Shown piece by piece: positions 42,688-51,354 of a DNA stretch of 64,000 nt (the first letter of the stretch is position 1; the number at the start of each line of letters is the position of its first letter). Position numbers and translations under genes: made by a program. Where the stretch lies: positions 577,501 through 641,500 of the forward strand of contig JACJYK010000002.1 of NCBI GenBank assembly GCA_020636135.1, read 5' to 3'. Under the pieces are notes generated by a model that was not told the origin of the DNA, did no database searches, and saw only the letters and a list, made by a program, of their open reading frames with translations. This stretch comes from Lewinellaceae bacterium. GTDB taxonomy: Bacteria > Bacteroidota > Bacteroidia > Chitinophagales > Saprospiraceae.

Positions 42688-43071
42688 TTACAGCACGTAA
42701 TGGCTGAATAACTCATCCAGGATTTGTGAAGGATCATCGCATAACCCGGGATGAACTTTTGAGGGCTGGATGATGGTACTGCGCGTAGCGGTCAGCCAGC
42801 GGAAACGGCTGGGGACATCCTGCAGTGCGATGGGGCCACAGCGGGTATTCCCCAGAGCTATACAATCCCAGGTCTCCAGGTAATCACGGATCACGGCCAG
42901 GTCTGCCTCCGGATGAAATGCCAGCATTCTTTTTTCGTCGAGGTGATAACGTACGGCCAGGTATCGCTTGGGTTTGCAATACAGGATGACACCGATATTG
43001 ATGAACTCTTCCCGCTCCACCTTCGGCACATAGCGGATAAATGCATATTCATAAACCACCTTTCCGGGCAT
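42688..43071 (-). CDS. DUF3037 family protein
   Basis: A 127-residue cytoplasmic protein of the DUF3037 family, recognised from YEYAFIRYVPKVEREEFINIGVILYC and LDEKRMLAFHPEAD. No catalytic motif is apparent. It overlaps the end of the HipA-like kinase gene by 23 nt on the same strand, a pairing I know as recurrent between these families. The start at 43069-43071 is the first ATG compatible with the family opening. Function unknown; a partner or regulator of the kinase is the natural guess. Confidence 0.82.
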   Translation of the reverse strand: MPGKVVYEYAFIRYVPKVEREEFINIGVILYCKPKRYLAVRYHLDEKRMLAFHPEADLAVIRDYLETWDCIALGNTRCGPIALQDVPSRFRWLTATRSTIIQPSKVHPGLCDDPSQILDELFSHYVL

Positions 43072-43840
43072 CCTGCGCTTGATTTAGGAGTGAATCAATG
43101 ATTGAAAGACGGATGTTCAGGTATTCCGAATAAATGGCGCGCCGTTCGTCGGGAGTCGGACCTCCGGATCCATCATCCAGCCAAATATCCGGTATGGTCC
43201 CTGTAATATCAGCTATTTTTTCCGGTGTGAGTAACCCTTTTAGCTGACTGGTGGCCTCTTCCAGCTGGGATGCCCGGGCCAGCAAGACGTGATCCTTTAC
43301 CTGTCCGAATGGCTTGCCGGCGTGGGCCCTCCAGTCGTCCATGTTGTAGTGGAAGTAAAGACTGGCGCCTTGATCGATGAGCCAGAGTTCCTTATGCCAG
43401 CTCAGCAGGTTAGGATTCTTATACGTACGGTCAATGTTGGTGATCAGGCTGTCCATCATCACCACCTTCGAAGCGGTCAAGGCATCAACCGGTGATGCCA
43501 GCGGGTCGTACATGATCGATCCCGACAGGTAATGCAAGCCCAGGTTTAAGCCGATGCTGTTGCGCAACAGGTCCTGGATCTCTTCGTCTGGTTCCGAGCG
43601 TGCGAATGATTCGTCCAGGTTCATAAATACCAGCTCCGGAACCAGGAGGCCGCAGGCTCGGGCCAATTCTCCGCCGATCAGTTCCGCAATCAGTGCTTTA
43701 GGCCCCTGTCCTGCCCCGCGAAACTTCATGACATAAAGGAAATCGTCATCGGCCTCTACCAACGCAGGGAGCGAGCCGCCTTCACGCAGCGGGGTGACAT
43801 AACGGACCACATTGACGGTTCTTAAGTCAATAACCTTCAT
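43049..43840 (-). CDS. HipA-like kinase
   Basis: A 263-residue kinase-fold protein related to HipA but without the N-terminal subdomain of the classic toxin. It shows YVMKFRGAGQGPKALIAELI (nucleotide-binding lysine and helix C), MDSLITNIDRTYKNPNLL with catalytic N135-x-D137 and K141-N142, and LWLIDQGASLYFHY with D156 as the metal ligand. Classic HipA phosphorylates glutamyl-tRNA synthetase; the target here is unknown. The ATG at 43840 is chosen because it opens at MKVIDLRTVNVVRYVTP. No HipB-like repressor is adjacent; the partner instead is DUF3037. Confidence 0.85.
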   Translation of the reverse strand: MKVIDLRTVNVVRYVTPLREGGSLPALVEADDDFLYVMKFRGAGQGPKALIAELIGGELARACGLLVPELVFMNLDESFARSEPDEEIQDLLRNSIGLNLGLHYLSGSIMYDPLASPVDALTASKVVMMDSLITNIDRTYKNPNLLSWHKELWLIDQGASLYFHYNMDDWRAHAGKPFGQVKDHVLLARASQLEEATSQLKGLLTPEKIADITGTIPDIWLDDGSGGPTPDERRAIYSEYLNIRLSIIDSLLNQAQDARKGGL

Positions 43841-43950
43841 GATTGACAAGGTAATGGGTTTTTGGAAAAAATGAACGGGCAGCAATCAGAATGGATGGCC
43901 GGATTGAAGTAGCATCATGATTCTTGCCAATTGGTTATTCCGGGTGATAG

Positions 43951-44337
43951 CTATAGAGAGGAGAAATACAATTCCATGGGTTCAAAGTAGTAATCGATCC
44001 AACCTTGACGGTATTGCTCTCCATGTTGGGGCAGTAATGTGTGAATCAGTGTAAGCTCGGTTCCGCCTTCCGTTTCCTGCAATAGAATTTCCAGTCGTGA
44101 ATCGGGCTCCTCATCGGAAAAATCTGTGGTGCGCCAGGACTGGAGAATATGCCAATAAGGCTCCAGCAGGATATTGGTCCCGGAAATGTATCCGTCCCAG
44201 GCGGTGAAAGAGGCACCTTCTTCGTCCGAAATTTCTGCGTCACTACCGGTCATCGCACAGTGGCCTTTACTGGACAGCCAGGTGTTGTAGATGGCTTCCG
44301 GAGTAGCAGCAAGAACCGTTTTAAGGGTCATTTCCAT
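43951..44337 (-). CDS. SRPBCC (AHSA1-like) domain protein
   Basis: A 128-residue cytoplasmic START-like protein. TLKTVLAATPEAIYNTWLSSKGH opens the fold, FTAWDGYISGTNILLEPYWHILQSWRTTDF is the central sheet typical of the activator of Hsp90 ATPase homologue group, and GGTELTLIHTLLPQ with GWIDYYFEPMELYF closes it. These proteins bind hydrophobic ligands. Start is at 44337, with a second ATG at 44331. It is preceded by a small membrane protein on the same strand 33 nt upstream. Confidence 0.85.
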   Translation of the reverse strand: MEMTLKTVLAATPEAIYNTWLSSKGHCAMTGSDAEISDEEGASFTAWDGYISGTNILLEPYWHILQSWRTTDFSDEEPDSRLEILLQETEGGTELTLIHTLLPQHGEQYRQGWIDYYFEPMELYFSSL

Positions 44338-44370
44338 AAGGCAATGATGTCAGTTTTGATCAAACGAATT

Positions 44371-44757
44371 TCAGGTTTTCAGTTTGCTGATGATCCAGGC
44401 GGCTAAAAATGCCTCCAACAGACTCAGCGGTATAGCGTAGGGTAAAATACCATAAGGCAAAACGGCCATATTTCCGGTGACCAGCCACATCATCACAAAA
44501 CCGGCGATCCAGGCTATGATGGTGGTTTCCCACAGGTTAAACTTGCGGGACAAAATAAAAATAACGACTGCGAATACCAGGGACCAGATTCCCCAGATGG
44601 CACCATTGATGGGTTCGGATGGAAAAGTCAAACCCAGGTTTTGGTAATGACCGGTCCAGTAAGATTTGAGCAGGTATTCATTGCGTATAAATTCCGAGAT
44701 GGAGATCCAGATGGTCGCAAGCAGGATGGGTAATACGGTCGTTTTTAATTTGTTCAT
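44371..44757 (-). CDS. Small membrane protein, four predicted TM helices
   Basis: A 128-residue hydrophobic protein with helices around residues 6-22, 52-70, 78-96 and 104-125. I do not recognise the family with certainty. No charged active-site motif is seen. It is cotranscribed probably with the downstream SRPBCC gene (33 nt). Function unknown. Confidence 0.65.
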   Translation of the reverse strand: MNKLKTTVLPILLATIWISISEFIRNEYLLKSYWTGHYQNLGLTFPSEPINGAIWGIWSLVFAVVIFILSRKFNLWETTIIAWIAGFVMMWLVTGNMAVLPYGILPYAIPLSLLEAFLAAWIISKLKT

Positions 44758-44894
44758 AGGGCCAATGATGAATACGTTCCGATAGGAAATCGCATGGATT
44801 GATTAAAATGGGACAATGATGCGATTTAATTTATCGAGAATTTCGAATTTATGGGTATTTCAAGTAAAAATGAGCAGGTAATCCGGGCAAGCTT

Positions 44895-46058
44895 CTATTT
44901 CAAATAGCTTTCCACAAACTTCCGTAAATCCGCTCCATGCACGTTTTTCGCAATGACCTTGCCCTGATTGTCGATGAGAAAATTGGACGGTATGGTCTGG
45001 ATACGCAAAGCTTCGAACAGTGGTGCCTCATCACCCTGGAGATGGGATGACTGGACCCAGGTGGCCTGATCCTTATCGATGGCATTCTTCCAGGTTTTGT
45101 CTTCTGTTTCCAGCCCATATCCGATGATCTGTAAGCCTTTGTCCTTGTATTGCTGCCAGAGGGGCGCCAGGACTTCCCGGTTCTCATGCCGGCAGGGAAT
45201 GCACCAGGAAGCCCATAAATCCAGGATATTGAGCTTACCGGTCAGCAGACTGTGTAAGGAGGTAGTATCACCTGACAGCATAGGCAGCAGGTAATCCGGT
45301 ATGACATCACCTACCAGGACAGGAAGTTGCTCCCGGCTGGCCTTGGCGCATAGTTGCTGGACCAGAGGATGACCGGGATCAATGGCCTGCCATTTCTCAC
45401 ATTGGGAGACGATAAATTCCGGGATGCGCTCGTAATCGCCGGTGGGGCTGGCCCAGCGTATGGCCGTCAGGGCCGGTAACAGTTGATCCGTTCGGCCGGC
45501 AAAATCCATCAGTGCCTGACGATAATCGTTAAAGGCTTTCTCTTTGGCAAGGAGAGCATCTTCGGTGTGATCGGCTGTACCGCTCATGTGCTGTTCCCAG
45601 GCATTCATCCGGATATCGCGCAGTTCCAGGATGGCTTTGTTAGCCGGTGAAGTTTTCGGGAGCTGTGCGGTTTGCTGAAGATTCCCGGCTTTGGCGGTCA
45701 GTGCTATATGATCCCCCTGCTCGTAAACGATTGGCAGGTAATTAGCAGTCACCGGGTCATCCTGTTCCAGCTGGGTAGGGAAGTGTTCCCCTTTCTTCTG
45801 AATCGCTAATTCATACAGCTGCGGACCGGTGTTTTCCGGTATGGATTGAAATGCAAAATGGCCATCGTTTCCTACCACAGCTGAGTCAACCACGTTCCCC
45901 ATAAAACTGGTGCCAATGGCATCAAAACTGCCGGGGTGGATAAGGTACAGGGTCGGAGACCAGTCCGCGTCCATTTCAAGGGTGCCGGACAAAGGAGCCT
46001 GGCTGCATTGATAGAATAGAACGATGCCAGGCAGCAGGATGTAACGGAGGTGTTTCAT
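44895..46058 (-). CDS. TlpA-like thioredoxin-family lipoprotein
   Basis: A 387-residue envelope protein with lipobox LFYQC (C18). The N-terminal ~230 residues are a DUF4369-like beta domain and a helical linker; the C-terminal thioredoxin fold has its redox centre at C286-x-x-C289 in LDLWASWCIPCRHENREV and cis-proline region in IQTIPSNFLIDNQG. Such TlpA/ResA relatives reduce disulfides of apocytochromes or other exported proteins in Bacteroidota. It is probably monocistronic. Confidence 0.9.
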   Translation of the reverse strand: MKHLRYILLPGIVLFYQCSQAPLSGTLEMDADWSPTLYLIHPGSFDAIGTSFMGNVVDSAVVGNDGHFAFQSIPENTGPQLYELAIQKKGEHFPTQLEQDDPVTANYLPIVYEQGDHIALTAKAGNLQQTAQLPKTSPANKAILELRDIRMNAWEQHMSGTADHTEDALLAKEKAFNDYRQALMDFAGRTDQLLPALTAIRWASPTGDYERIPEFIVSQCEKWQAIDPGHPLVQQLCAKASREQLPVLVGDVIPDYLLPMLSGDTTSLHSLLTGKLNILDLWASWCIPCRHENREVLAPLWQQYKDKGLQIIGYGLETEDKTWKNAIDKDQATWVQSSHLQGDEAPLFEALRIQTIPSNFLIDNQGKVIAKNVHGADLRKFVESYLK

Positions 46059-46114
46059 GATGTATGCTAATGCTGGGCAAAGTTAATGGTATCCAGGGAA
46101 TAAGTACGCGTTGT

Positions 46115-47023
46115 CTATTGACGGGTGTACCATGCCTGTTTCATTGACGAAATTTCGTCGCTGACCAACTTGAACTGCACCGGATCCTGCAACAGATCGG
46201 TCAACAGGGCCGGTTTGCCGTCCACCAGCACATAGTTGTTCATCAGGCGTACGCCGTGGCTGTAATCGACATACCAGTCTGCATGTCCGCTGTATACCGG
46301 CTGGATAGGCAACCCATCGGGCTTATGCCAGCCATAGATCACCACCTTGTCCGGGTGTCCGGCTATACGGTTGGATAAGATGACGTCTTTTTTGATACCG
46401 GCTATTAATGGGCCATCCTGTCCGCCAACGCTGTCCTTTTGCATTTGAATGTGCGTATTATGTGCGATAAATTTTGCTACGGATTCGTTTTCACGACCCA
46501 CGGGTGCATAGAAAAAGGGTGCCAGCCGGATGGTTGCGTTCGCATAGATCTGATCACTGATTTGCGCGGTGATCAGTGAGGCATGGAACAGGGTAGCCAG
46601 CCGCTGGGCGGTATGCGGGTTCATCGGGATCCGGCAATAGTCCGTATCGCTGCCCACGGCCAGGTAATCCGGCATCACCTGGTATTCAAGATGGTGTATC
46701 GACCCATGGGCATCAGGTACCTCTACCGTGAGGGTTACCAGCTGGCGGAGAAAGAAAGGCATATTTCCTGCTGCCAGGGCTGCGGAGATCGCTGCTTCCC
46801 GGTCGGAGAGGTCCAGATCCGCAATTCGTGCCATAAAAGCGGCGCCTCCCTCTGCAGCTGGATTCCGTGGAGGAATCTGTAATCCTGGGAAGACAGACGG
46901 ATCAGAGGTAAGAAGTTTGTTATTGCAGGCTGACTGGACGACAGTCAGCAGGAATGCAAGGGTCAGGCCAGTGAGCAAACGATTAAAGGATGCAATATCG
47001 TTGACGGATCCCTGCGCCATCAA
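46115..47023 (-). CDS. Conserved lipoprotein of unknown function, coupled to GH43 gene
   Basis: A 302-residue protein with an N-terminal hydrophobic segment and lipobox VQSAC. I do not recognise a named domain. Its body has conserved-looking segments DYLAVGSDTDYCRIPMNPHT, RLATLFHASLITAQISDQIY, and HKPDGLPIQPVYSGHADWYVDYSHGVRLMN, the latter with histidines that could be catalytic. It begins in a 4-nt ATGA overlap with the GH43 stop, so the two are translated together. A role in carbohydrate or exopolymer turnover is a guess from context. Confidence 0.65.
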   Translation of the reverse strand: MMAQGSVNDIASFNRLLTGLTLAFLLTVVQSACNNKLLTSDPSVFPGLQIPPRNPAAEGGAAFMARIADLDLSDREAAISAALAAGNMPFFLRQLVTLTVEVPDAHGSIHHLEYQVMPDYLAVGSDTDYCRIPMNPHTAQRLATLFHASLITAQISDQIYANATIRLAPFFYAPVGRENESVAKFIAHNTHIQMQKDSVGGQDGPLIAGIKKDVILSNRIAGHPDKVVIYGWHKPDGLPIQPVYSGHADWYVDYSHGVRLMNNYVLVDGKPALLTDLLQDPVQFKLVSDEISSMKQAWYTRQ

Positions 47024-48015
47024 TACCGGATTAGAACTTCTGAACCATTGGGCATCGGTTGTCCGAAAACGGGCCCTTTTTCATCCCAGGAGAATGGCTG
47101 GATGCTTACCTCGCGTTTCCATCCGGCACCCGGGTGTTTGGCGTGATGGTATACGATGTAATCCTGTCCCTCTATGTGCAGGAATGAACAGTGCCCCGGA
47201 CTGATGATCTTTTCCGTTCCCCGGAAGACCGGCTGATCCCGCTTCTTCCACGATTCCGGTATCATCGGATCGCCGCCGGTATATTCCAGCAGCCCCAGAC
47301 AATAATCGTCCGACCAGCTCCCGCTGGCCGAATAAATGATGTAGACCTGCTCCTCTTTTATTAAAACTTCGGGGCCTTCATTGATGGTTGGTAATTCAGG
47401 GCTTGAACCGCGTTTTTCCCATTCGAATTCCGGCGACGAGATCAGAACTCTTTCAGAGCTGATCGCGGCTGGACCGTCCATGTGTGCCAGATACAGATTT
47501 TGCTGACCGTTGTGGTCTCCTTCCCATCCCGACCAGATAAAATACATGTCGCCCCGGAGGGATAATACAGTTCCGTCGATAGCCCATTTATCCGTGGGGT
47601 CGGTGATTTGGCCGGTATATTGAAATTCCGAGGAGATGTTTTCACCCTCTGATGAGAGTACATGCATGCGGTGATGGGCATTTTCTCCGTCATCGGCGGC
47701 GAAATAAACAAACCACCGGCTGTCGATGTAATGCAACTCCGGAGCCCAGATCTCCTTGGAATATCCGGTCCCCTGCGGAGCCAGCCACAATACGCGTTCG
47801 GCTGCCTCTGGCAGTTCAGAGAGCTTCCGGACGGACTTAAGGCAGATCCGGTCTCCCCGGGAATAACAATAATGAAACCATTGGTCCTGCTGGATGATCC
47901 AGGGGTCGGCGCCGGACGCCAGGATTGGATTGGTAAGCCGGTCAGAGGATACCTGACAGGAACATTGTATCCAAAGGGCTGCAAAAAATAAAAAGTACAG
48001 GGCTTTCGTAACCAC
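47020..48015 (-). CDS. Glycoside hydrolase family 43 protein
   Basis: A 331-residue exported five-bladed beta-propeller glycosidase. A signal region (ALYFLFFAALWIQCSC) may be a lipoprotein signal. Catalytic candidates are the Asp in ILASGADPWII, the pKa-modulating Asp in DKWAIDGTVLSL, and the general-acid Glu in TINEGPEVLI, in the correct family order. GH43 enzymes act on arabinans and xylans. The start appears to be GTG (48013-48015), since no in-frame ATG precedes the signal. It is the first gene of a pair with the lipoprotein gene. Confidence 0.87.
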   Translation of the reverse strand: MVTKALYFLFFAALWIQCSCQVSSDRLTNPILASGADPWIIQQDQWFHYCYSRGDRICLKSVRKLSELPEAAERVLWLAPQGTGYSKEIWAPELHYIDSRWFVYFAADDGENAHHRMHVLSSEGENISSEFQYTGQITDPTDKWAIDGTVLSLRGDMYFIWSGWEGDHNGQQNLYLAHMDGPAAISSERVLISSPEFEWEKRGSSPELPTINEGPEVLIKEEQVYIIYSASGSWSDDYCLGLLEYTGGDPMIPESWKKRDQPVFRGTEKIISPGHCSFLHIEGQDYIVYHHAKHPGAGWKREVSIQPFSWDEKGPVFGQPMPNGSEVLIRY

Positions 48016-48268
48016 AAACAGTCGTTTCAGGCAATTTACCCCAAATAAGGCAGTGATTACACCATTGGGGTGAGGAGGAGCAATTTAGATGAGCGTAATG
48101 AAGGAATGGATGAATAATAGCCGGACATAATCATCGTTTGAATCCGTTTTTTTCGGTTCTCTTGTCTTGCTGTTAAAAGGGAGTACATAATAGATGGCGT
48201 TTGCGACATGAAAGTCAGGTCACCGTAATCTGAGGATTGACTTATCTTGGATATGAAATTTGCTGTTG

Positions 48269-49717
48269 ATGGACTTTCGCCTCTGGTCGACCATTTATTT
48301 TATACTCATCGCTTTACTGAGTATAAACCTGATCATGACCGGCGAGCGGCCCACAAAAACCCTGGCATGGCTCCTGGTACTTATTTTTATGCCAATCATC
48401 GGGCCCCTGCTGTATTTTACCTTCGGGGTGAACCGGAAGCAGTATGGCTTTATCAACTTTCAGAAGAGACGCCGGGCCAAACGGTACCTGCTCCGGGCGG
48501 ACCGCTATCTGCAGGAGTTATTGAAATCAGGTGATGGCGAAATAATCAATACCGAGCGACAACTTCGGAATGTAGAACAGATCAACCTGAACAGCGGTGC
48601 ATTCCGGGCCAGTAAGAATAACGACATAGAAATGCTGGTGGACGGTGAAGCCACCTTTCAGGCGATCTTTCAGGCCCTGGAATCAGCCGAGCATTTTATC
48701 CACATCCAATATTACATTTTTGAAGAAGGCGAACTGGCGGACCGGTTTGCGGAGATTCTGATCCGTAAGGCTGAAAGCGGCGTTAAGGTACGATTGCTTT
48801 ACGATGGGGTGGGAAGTATACGGCTGAGCCGGGACTACCTGGAACGTTTGAACCATCATGGGATCGAGACCGAGTGTTTCTTCCCGTTGTATGTAAACCG
48901 GGTTATGCGCTGGCAGATCAACTACCGCAACCACCGTAAAATTGTCGTGGTGGATGGTAAAACCGGATTTACTGGTGGCATCAATGTCTCGGATAAATAC
49001 CTCCGGGAGCAGGACGAACTGGGGGTATGGCATGACCACCATTTAGAGATCTCCGGACCCGGCGTCTGGAGCTTAAATACGGTATTTTCAGTTGATTGGT
49101 ACTATTGTTCCGGAAAGGAAGACGTCCTGACGGAAGAAAACTTCCTGGATCATGACCCGTCGACCGTGGGCAAAATAGCCCAGGTTATCGCCTCCGGGCC
49201 GGACAGTGCCATCCCATCCGTCCTGAACCAGATCCTGGCTATGATCAATCATGCCCAGCGATACATTTACATCATCAACCCTTACGTCATTCCGGATTCG
49301 GTGATCATCAAAGCGCTTGAAATAGCAGTGCGGGGAGGCGTGGAGGTACGCATCCTGTTGCCATCCAAATCGGATAGCCTTCTGGTCAGGTGGGCTATGC
49401 GCAGTTACCTGGAAGAATTGCTAAGCGTGGGCGTGAAGGTTATGCAATACCGGCCTCGTTTCCTGCATGGCAAGGTCATCCTGGTGGACGATGTTATGGC
49501 CTCAATCGGCACCGCCAATCTGGACATACGAAGTTTGTATCAGAATTACGAGATCAACGTGCTCGTTTATGACCGGGAATTTGCCCACAAGGTCAAAGAA
49601 GAGTTTTTCAGGTCCTGTGAAGAAGCCACGGAGATGGTCCTGACGTATTATAAGCACCTGTCAAAACTGGACAAACTGAAGTATAAATTCGGTAAAATAT
49701 TAAGTCCACTGATGTGA
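48269..49717 (+). CDS. cls: Cardiolipin synthase
   Basis: A 482-residue inner-membrane phospholipase-D-type synthase joining two phosphatidylglycerols to form cardiolipin. Two N-terminal TM segments (IYFILIALLSINLIM; TLAWLLVLIFMPIIGPLLYFTFG) are followed by two HKD motifs: NHRKIVVVDGKTGFTGGIN and HGKVILVDDVMASIGTANLD. Length and layout are standard. The ATG at 48269 is used; in-frame TTG codons upstream are less likely. It stands alone and is convergent with the metzincin gene, 13 nt away. Confidence 0.95.
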   Translation: MDFRLWSTIYFILIALLSINLIMTGERPTKTLAWLLVLIFMPIIGPLLYFTFGVNRKQYGFINFQKRRRAKRYLLRADRYLQELLKSGDGEIINTERQLRNVEQINLNSGAFRASKNNDIEMLVDGEATFQAIFQALESAEHFIHIQYYIFEEGELADRFAEILIRKAESGVKVRLLYDGVGSIRLSRDYLERLNHHGIETECFFPLYVNRVMRWQINYRNHRKIVVVDGKTGFTGGINVSDKYLREQDELGVWHDHHLEISGPGVWSLNTVFSVDWYYCSGKEDVLTEENFLDHDPSTVGKIAQVIASGPDSAIPSVLNQILAMINHAQRYIYIINPYVIPDSVIIKALEIAVRGGVEVRILLPSKSDSLLVRWAMRSYLEELLSVGVKVMQYRPRFLHGKVILVDDVMASIGTANLDIRSLYQNYEINVLVYDREFAHKVKEEFFRSCEEATEMVLTYYKHLSKLDKLKYKFGKILSPLM

Positions 49718-49730
49718 TGTAACGGGATTG

Positions 49731-50957
49731 TCATTCCATCTTCCAGACCATGTCCTGCAATAATCCTTCGTCTGTGGTGAGGATCTGTCCGGCATTGCCT
49801 TTCTTGTCGGTGAGGATCCGGATGCCCTGCCACTGCTCTCCGCAGCTGTTGTGCAGGTAACCACCATCCATGTAGAGGATGGCGCCGGGCAGAATGCTGA
49901 TCGTCGCTCCTTTGGCCATTCCGGTACGGCAGCGAATGTCCAGGTAGCCACCGGGCTGGATGGTGATATTACCGGTCACATCCTGTTCATGATCCCAGAT
50001 GACGGTATCCGTAATGGTCAGGTTGCGCGAAGTATCCAGCGCACACCAATTGGGTACCAGCAGTTTTCTCCGGGTGGAGCTGATCCTGCTCAGATTGCGG
50101 TGGACGATCCCTAACTGACACGGTGTGATGGCCTTCTGGAATGGATTGTAGTCCATCAGGTTGTTCGATATGGGGCCGTCACAGGGAGGTGTCCCGGTAT
50201 TTTCCCAGCAGTTTGGATGATTGGGCGTGTCGTCACAGGCGTCACCTTGCCAGGCGTGACTGAGGCCCAGTGCGTGACCGATCTCATGATTGGTGACCCC
50301 ACTGAAGTAATAGGCCGGATTGCCGCTCTCGTACAGGCCGGCAACCTTGATGCTGTTGCCCAGCGTGATCCCCGTAGGACCGTTCATGTAGGTTTCAGAC
50401 CGGAGGCTGTCCGGATGATGGGGCATCAGAAAAATATTGATCACCGAGTCGGAATGCACGGCATATTTGCGGGTCACCTCTTTGCTGTAGAGATTGGCGT
50501 TGGCACCACGGTGGACATAAAAATAGAGGTCGCGGTCCGGGTGTTCAAAGATGTTGGGATGGTCAGGGTCGAGTTCGATACGGTAGCCGGTAGGCAACAC
50601 CGGAGTTTGATTGCCTGCGGGGAGATTCATGGGCGCATTGGTTGTGAGATCCCGATTGATAGCATCGACCAGATCGTGAGCGTATTGGATGGCCGCCGCC
50701 CCGGCATAGTTTTCGGTACTATCCGGATTCTGCATAAAATGGATGTTGACTTTTACCAGCCGGATAGGCCGCAGATCCAGGTCATGGGGACCGGGTATGT
50801 AGGCTTCACTGTTGTAGCAGGGTATGCTGTTGGTGGAGCGGATCTCCACTTTTCCGGAGTATTTCAGATCATCGGCATTAGCCGGGCGTACCAGGTATCG
50901 GGTGTGACAACTTAAGGCGGTTACAACGATGAATAGAAAAAATAACCGGATGTTCAT
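49731..50957 (-). CDS. Metzincin zinc metalloprotease lipoprotein (M43-like)
   Basis: A 408-residue envelope protease with lipobox VTALSC (C17). The zinc-binding motif H-E-x-x-H-x-x-G-x-x-H is complete at H224-H234 (NHEIGHALGLSH), and NNLMDYNP supplies the Met-turn. The DACDDTPNHPNCWENTG stretch between them resembles pappalysin-like M43 proteases. The last ~90 residues form a separate beta-rich domain (ITIQPGGYLDIRCRTGM ... SILPGAILYMDGGYL) like a beta-helix turn. Secreted substrate unknown. Confidence 0.87.
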   Translation of the reverse strand: MNIRLFFLFIVVTALSCHTRYLVRPANADDLKYSGKVEIRSTNSIPCYNSEAYIPGPHDLDLRPIRLVKVNIHFMQNPDSTENYAGAAAIQYAHDLVDAINRDLTTNAPMNLPAGNQTPVLPTGYRIELDPDHPNIFEHPDRDLYFYVHRGANANLYSKEVTRKYAVHSDSVINIFLMPHHPDSLRSETYMNGPTGITLGNSIKVAGLYESGNPAYYFSGVTNHEIGHALGLSHAWQGDACDDTPNHPNCWENTGTPPCDGPISNNLMDYNPFQKAITPCQLGIVHRNLSRISSTRRKLLVPNWCALDTSRNLTITDTVIWDHEQDVTGNITIQPGGYLDIRCRTGMAKGATISILPGAILYMDGGYLHNSCGEQWQGIRILTDKKGNAGQILTTDEGLLQDMVWKME

Positions 50958-51354
50958 AAGGTAATTGATGTAGTCATGGATTAAAGGTACAACGGGATGA
51001 GGGGATGAAGAGTTTAAGGATCAGAGGAGGATTAAAATATTGCTGGCTTCAGTCCGGGTTAAATGCGAACCGGAGAAGTCATTTTTACAATCGCCATAAA
51101 TGGTAGCGGAAAGAATTTGGTGTTGCCGCTGCCATTTGGGGCCATTAAATCGTTACTACGCAAAAACAAATTATTGGTGCAGGCCACATTTTCTATCCCG
51201 AAATCGTTGTATACTTGTCTTCCGAAAGGATTCAAGCTTACGAATATGAATATCATCGCCTAAATCCGTGACTTCCTGCGGGTAGTCCTTAAAGCACAGA
51301 TTCCTCATCTGGAGCTTTCGCTCATTTCATTCTGTCATTTGCAATCCTTTCGTT
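50958..51354. other. Intergenic region, 397 bp, no convincing gene
   Basis: This gap lies between the divergent metzincin and MATE genes. Overlapping frames of about 65 codons occur on both strands at 51059-51263, but neither has family resemblance, so neither is called. A decayed gene here cannot be excluded. No strong promoter or RNA structure was recognised. Confidence 0.4.

Noticed and set aside
50217..50915. 232-codon open frame on the plus strand
   Set aside because: It lies opposite the metzincin gene with its complete zinc motif; the antisense product shows no recognised domain.
51059..51263. Overlapping ~65-codon frames on both strands
   Set aside because: No ribosome-binding site or family match, and open frames on both strands of an AT-rich gap are expected by chance.
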